Source of the DNA: DAOMOP01 sp035444405
Lineage (GTDB): Bacteria; Pseudomonadota; Gammaproteobacteria; Burkholderiales; Rhodocyclaceae
Assembly (NCBI GenBank): GCA_035444405.1
Contig: DAOMOP010000011.1
Location: 1 to 46,482 of the forward strand
Reading direction: 5' to 3'
Length of the DNA: 46,482 nt
Each line of letters begins with the position of its first letter. Position 1 is the first letter of the stretch. A program made the translations under genes and the position numbers. Of this stretch, positions 44,740 to 46,482 are shown piece by piece. The notes below the pieces were generated by a model. The model was not told the DNA's origin and did no database searches. It saw nothing but the letters and a program-made list of their open reading frames with translations.

Positions 44740-45342
44740 ATGGAATTCAAGACTTTCGTCTTCTACGTGATGGCCGCCATCCTGGTCTTTGCGGCGCTGC
44801 GCGTGATCACGGCGCGCAATCCGGTGCATGCCGCGCTGTTTCTGGTGCTGTCGTTCTTCACCGCGAGCGGCATCTGGATGCTGCTCGAGGCCGAGTTTCT
44901 CGCGATCACGCTGATCCTCGTCTATGTCGGCGCGGTGATGGTGCTGTTCCTGTTCGTCGTGATGATGCTCGACATCAACATCGAGCGCCTGCGCGAAGGC
45001 TTCTGGGCGCATCTGCCGGTCGGCGGACTGGTGGCCTTCCTGCTGGTGTTCCAGATGGCGCTGGTGCTGGGGGGCAGCTATTTCGGGCCCGAGGCGATGC
45101 CCGAGCCGCCGCCGGCGCAGGAAACCTACAGCAACACCCACGAGATCGGGCGCCTGCTCTACACCGAGTACGTCTATCCGTTCGAGCTCGCCGCACTGGT
45201 GCTGCTGGTCGCGATGGTCGCTGCCGTGACGCTGACGCTCAGAAAGCGCAAGGGCGTCAAGTACGTCAATCCGTCCGAGCAGGTGATGGCAAAACGCGCG
45301 GATCGGGTGCGCCTGGTCTCGATGCCGGCCGAGAAAGAATAA
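44740..45342 (+). CDS. nuoJ: NADH-quinone oxidoreductase subunit J
   Basis: 200-residue membrane subunit, five helices. Seen: ITARNPVHAALFLVLSFFTASGIWMLLEAEFLAITLILVYVGAVMVLFLFVVMMLDI (in part), whose third helix contains the family's conserved pi-bulge glycine region. ATG 44740 starts the first helix. Tail is basic and cytoplasmic. Confidence 0.97.
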   Translation: MEFKTFVFYVMAAILVFAALRVITARNPVHAALFLVLSFFTASGIWMLLEAEFLAITLILVYVGAVMVLFLFVVMMLDINIERLREGFWAHLPVGGLVAFLLVFQMALVLGGSYFGPEAMPEPPPAQETYSNTHEIGRLLYTEYVYPFELAALVLLVAMVAAVTLTLRKRKGVKYVNPSEQVMAKRADRVRLVSMPAEKE

Positions 45343-45387
45343 GAACTGCACCGGCCACCGATTGGTGCAATCAGGGAGTCTTCGTTG

Positions 45388-45693
45388 ATGCTTTCGCTTT
45401 CGCATTACCTCATCCTGGGCGCGATCCTGTTCGCGATCAGCGTGGTCGGGATCTTCCTGAACAGGAAGAACCTGATCGTGCTGCTGATGGCGATCGAGCT
45501 GATGCTGCTCGCCGTCAATCTGAACTTCGTGGCCGTCTCCCATTACCTGGGCGATCTGGCCGGGCAGATCTTCGTGTTCTTCATCCTGACCGTCGCGGCG
45601 GCCGAGTCGGCCATCGGACTCGCGATTCTGGTGGTGCTGTTCCGCAATCTGCGCACCATCCATGTGGATGATCTGGACAGCCTCAAGGGTTAA
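45388..45693 (+). CDS. nuoK: NADH-quinone oxidoreductase subunit K
   Basis: 101 residues, three helices. Conserved Glu residues of the proton path sit in VLLMAIELMLLAVNLNFV and FVFFILTVAAAESAIGLAI. ATG 45388 follows GGGAG at 9 bases; a TTG one codon earlier is in frame but unlikely. nuoL follows closely. Confidence 0.98.
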   Translation: MLSLSHYLILGAILFAISVVGIFLNRKNLIVLLMAIELMLLAVNLNFVAVSHYLGDLAGQIFVFFILTVAAAESAIGLAILVVLFRNLRTIHVDDLDSLKG

Positions 45694-45704
45694 GGACGAT
45701 GGAA

Positions 45705-46482
45705 ATGAAAGCGCTCTATCTGCTGGTTCCGCTCGCGCCGCTCGCCGGCGCCATCGTGGCGGGGCTGTTCGGCAAGGCGATCGGTCGGGCCGGCGCCCAC
45801 ATCGTCACGATTCTCGGTGTCGCGGTCGCGTTCGTCGCGTCGCTGGTGATCTACCAGGACGTGCAGGCCGGCAACACGTTCAACGGCACCGTCTACACGT
45901 GGATGGAAAGCGGCGGCCTGACCTTCGAGGTCGGCTTCCTGATCGATCCGCTGACCGTGATGATGATGCTGGTCGTGACCTTCGTGTCGCTGATGGTGCA
46001 CATCTACACGATCGGCTACATGCAGGACGACCCGGGCTACCAGCGCTTCTTCAGCTACATCTCGCTGTTCACGTTCTCGATGCTGATGCTGGTGATGTCG
46101 AACAACTTCCTGCAGCTGTTCTTCGGCTGGGAAGCGGTCGGCCTCGTCTCCTATCTGCTGATCGGCTTCTGGTACGAGCGCGACACGGCGATCTACGCGA
46201 ACCTGAAGGCCTTCCTGGTCAACCGCGTCGGGGATTTCGGCTTCCTGCTCGGCATCGGCCTGATCGCGGCCTACGCCGGCAGCCTGAACTACGCCGAAGT
46301 GTTCGCGCAGGCCGACCAGCTCGCGGCAACCGAGATGGCCGGGACGGGCTGGCCGCTGATGACCGCGATCTGCATCTGTCTGTTCATCGGCGCGATGGGC
46401 AAGTCCGCGCAGGTGCCGCTGCACGTGTGGCTGCCCGACTCGATGGAAGGCCCGACGCCGATCTCGGCGCTGATCCACGCCG
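45705..46482 (+). CDS. nuoL: NADH-quinone oxidoreductase subunit L, N-terminal fragment
   Basis: First 259 residues of the antiporter-like proton-pumping subunit; the gene leaves the window at the right edge. Seen: VGFLIDPLTVMMMLVVTFVSLMVHIYTIGYM (in part), FFGWEAVGLVSYLLIGFWYER with the conserved Glu, FLVNRVGDFGFLLGI, and FIGAMGKSAQVPLHVWLPDSMEGPTPISALIHA (in part) with the pumping Lys. ATG 45705 is preferred, as AAGGA lies 8 bases upstream; ATG 45699 is only 2 bases from it. Confidence 0.97.
   Translation, partial: MKALYLLVPLAPLAGAIVAGLFGKAIGRAGAHIVTILGVAVAFVASLVIYQDVQAGNTFNGTVYTWMESGGLTFEVGFLIDPLTVMMMLVVTFVSLMVHIYTIGYMQDDPGYQRFFSYISLFTFSMLMLVMSNNFLQLFFGWEAVGLVSYLLIGFWYERDTAIYANLKAFLVNRVGDFGFLLGIGLIAAYAGSLNYAEVFAQADQLAATEMAGTGWPLMTAICICLFIGAMGKSAQVPLHVWLPDSMEGPTPISALIHA

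Overview
The window is GC-rich chromosomal DNA from a betaproteobacterium. Gene content, the separate nuoC and nuoD genes, an NuoG without N7-cluster cysteines and the large PstC/PstA permeases all point to the Rhodocyclales (Azoarcus/Thauera-like), but the genus is inferred from remembered family features, not from a search. It is almost wholly core genome. No insertion sequence, phage, integrase, CRISPR array or rRNA was seen.

Layout. 1-5414: a leftward protein-quality and heme block (hrcA, hemH, a small membrane protein, grpE, start of dnaK) with a rightward Hanks-type Ser/Thr kinase carrying a cyclic-nucleotide-binding domain between grpE and the hemH group. grpE and dnaK each have their own near-consensus sigma-32 promoter. 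5492-10000: nadK and recN rightward, fur leftward, bamE and dapB rightward. 10034-17672: an orphan hybrid histidine kinase, carA, carB and greA; the carA leader holds a promoter followed by a terminator-like hairpin, and a C-rich, quadruplex-prone tract lies between carA and carB. 17764-18897: divergent yhbY and rlmE. 19106-23093: a cassette of a RavA-type MoxR AAA+ ATPase, a 46-codon micro-ORF joined at both ends by ATGA overlaps, a ViaA-type VWA protein and a DUF4213/DUF364 putative metal-chelation protein. It separates rlmE from ftsH, which are commonly adjacent. 23313-28222: ftsH, a small Cys-rich reverse ORF, folP, glmM.

28289-34715: the high-affinity phosphate operon pstSCAB with a Pho-box-like promoter and a perfect hairpin after pstS. 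PstC carries a roughly 420-residue propeller-like insert and PstA a roughly 260-residue insert with a coiled-coil stretch. No phoU, phoB or phoR is present in the window. 34831-36137: tpiA, secG and tRNA-Leu(GAG). 36261-46482: the complex I operon nuoABCDEFGHIJKL, cut in nuoL by the window end, preceded by a leader with three perfect short stem-loops.

The part most worth follow-up is the RavA / micro-ORF / ViaA / DUF364 cassette. In E. coli the RavA-ViaA pair has been linked to respiratory complex I and fumarate reductase; here the homologues carry a putative metal-handling partner, sit beside ftsH and lie about 13 kb upstream of the whole nuo operon. Next in interest are the propeller-bearing PstC, the cyclic-nucleotide-sensing kinase beside the DnaK machinery, and the carA leader.
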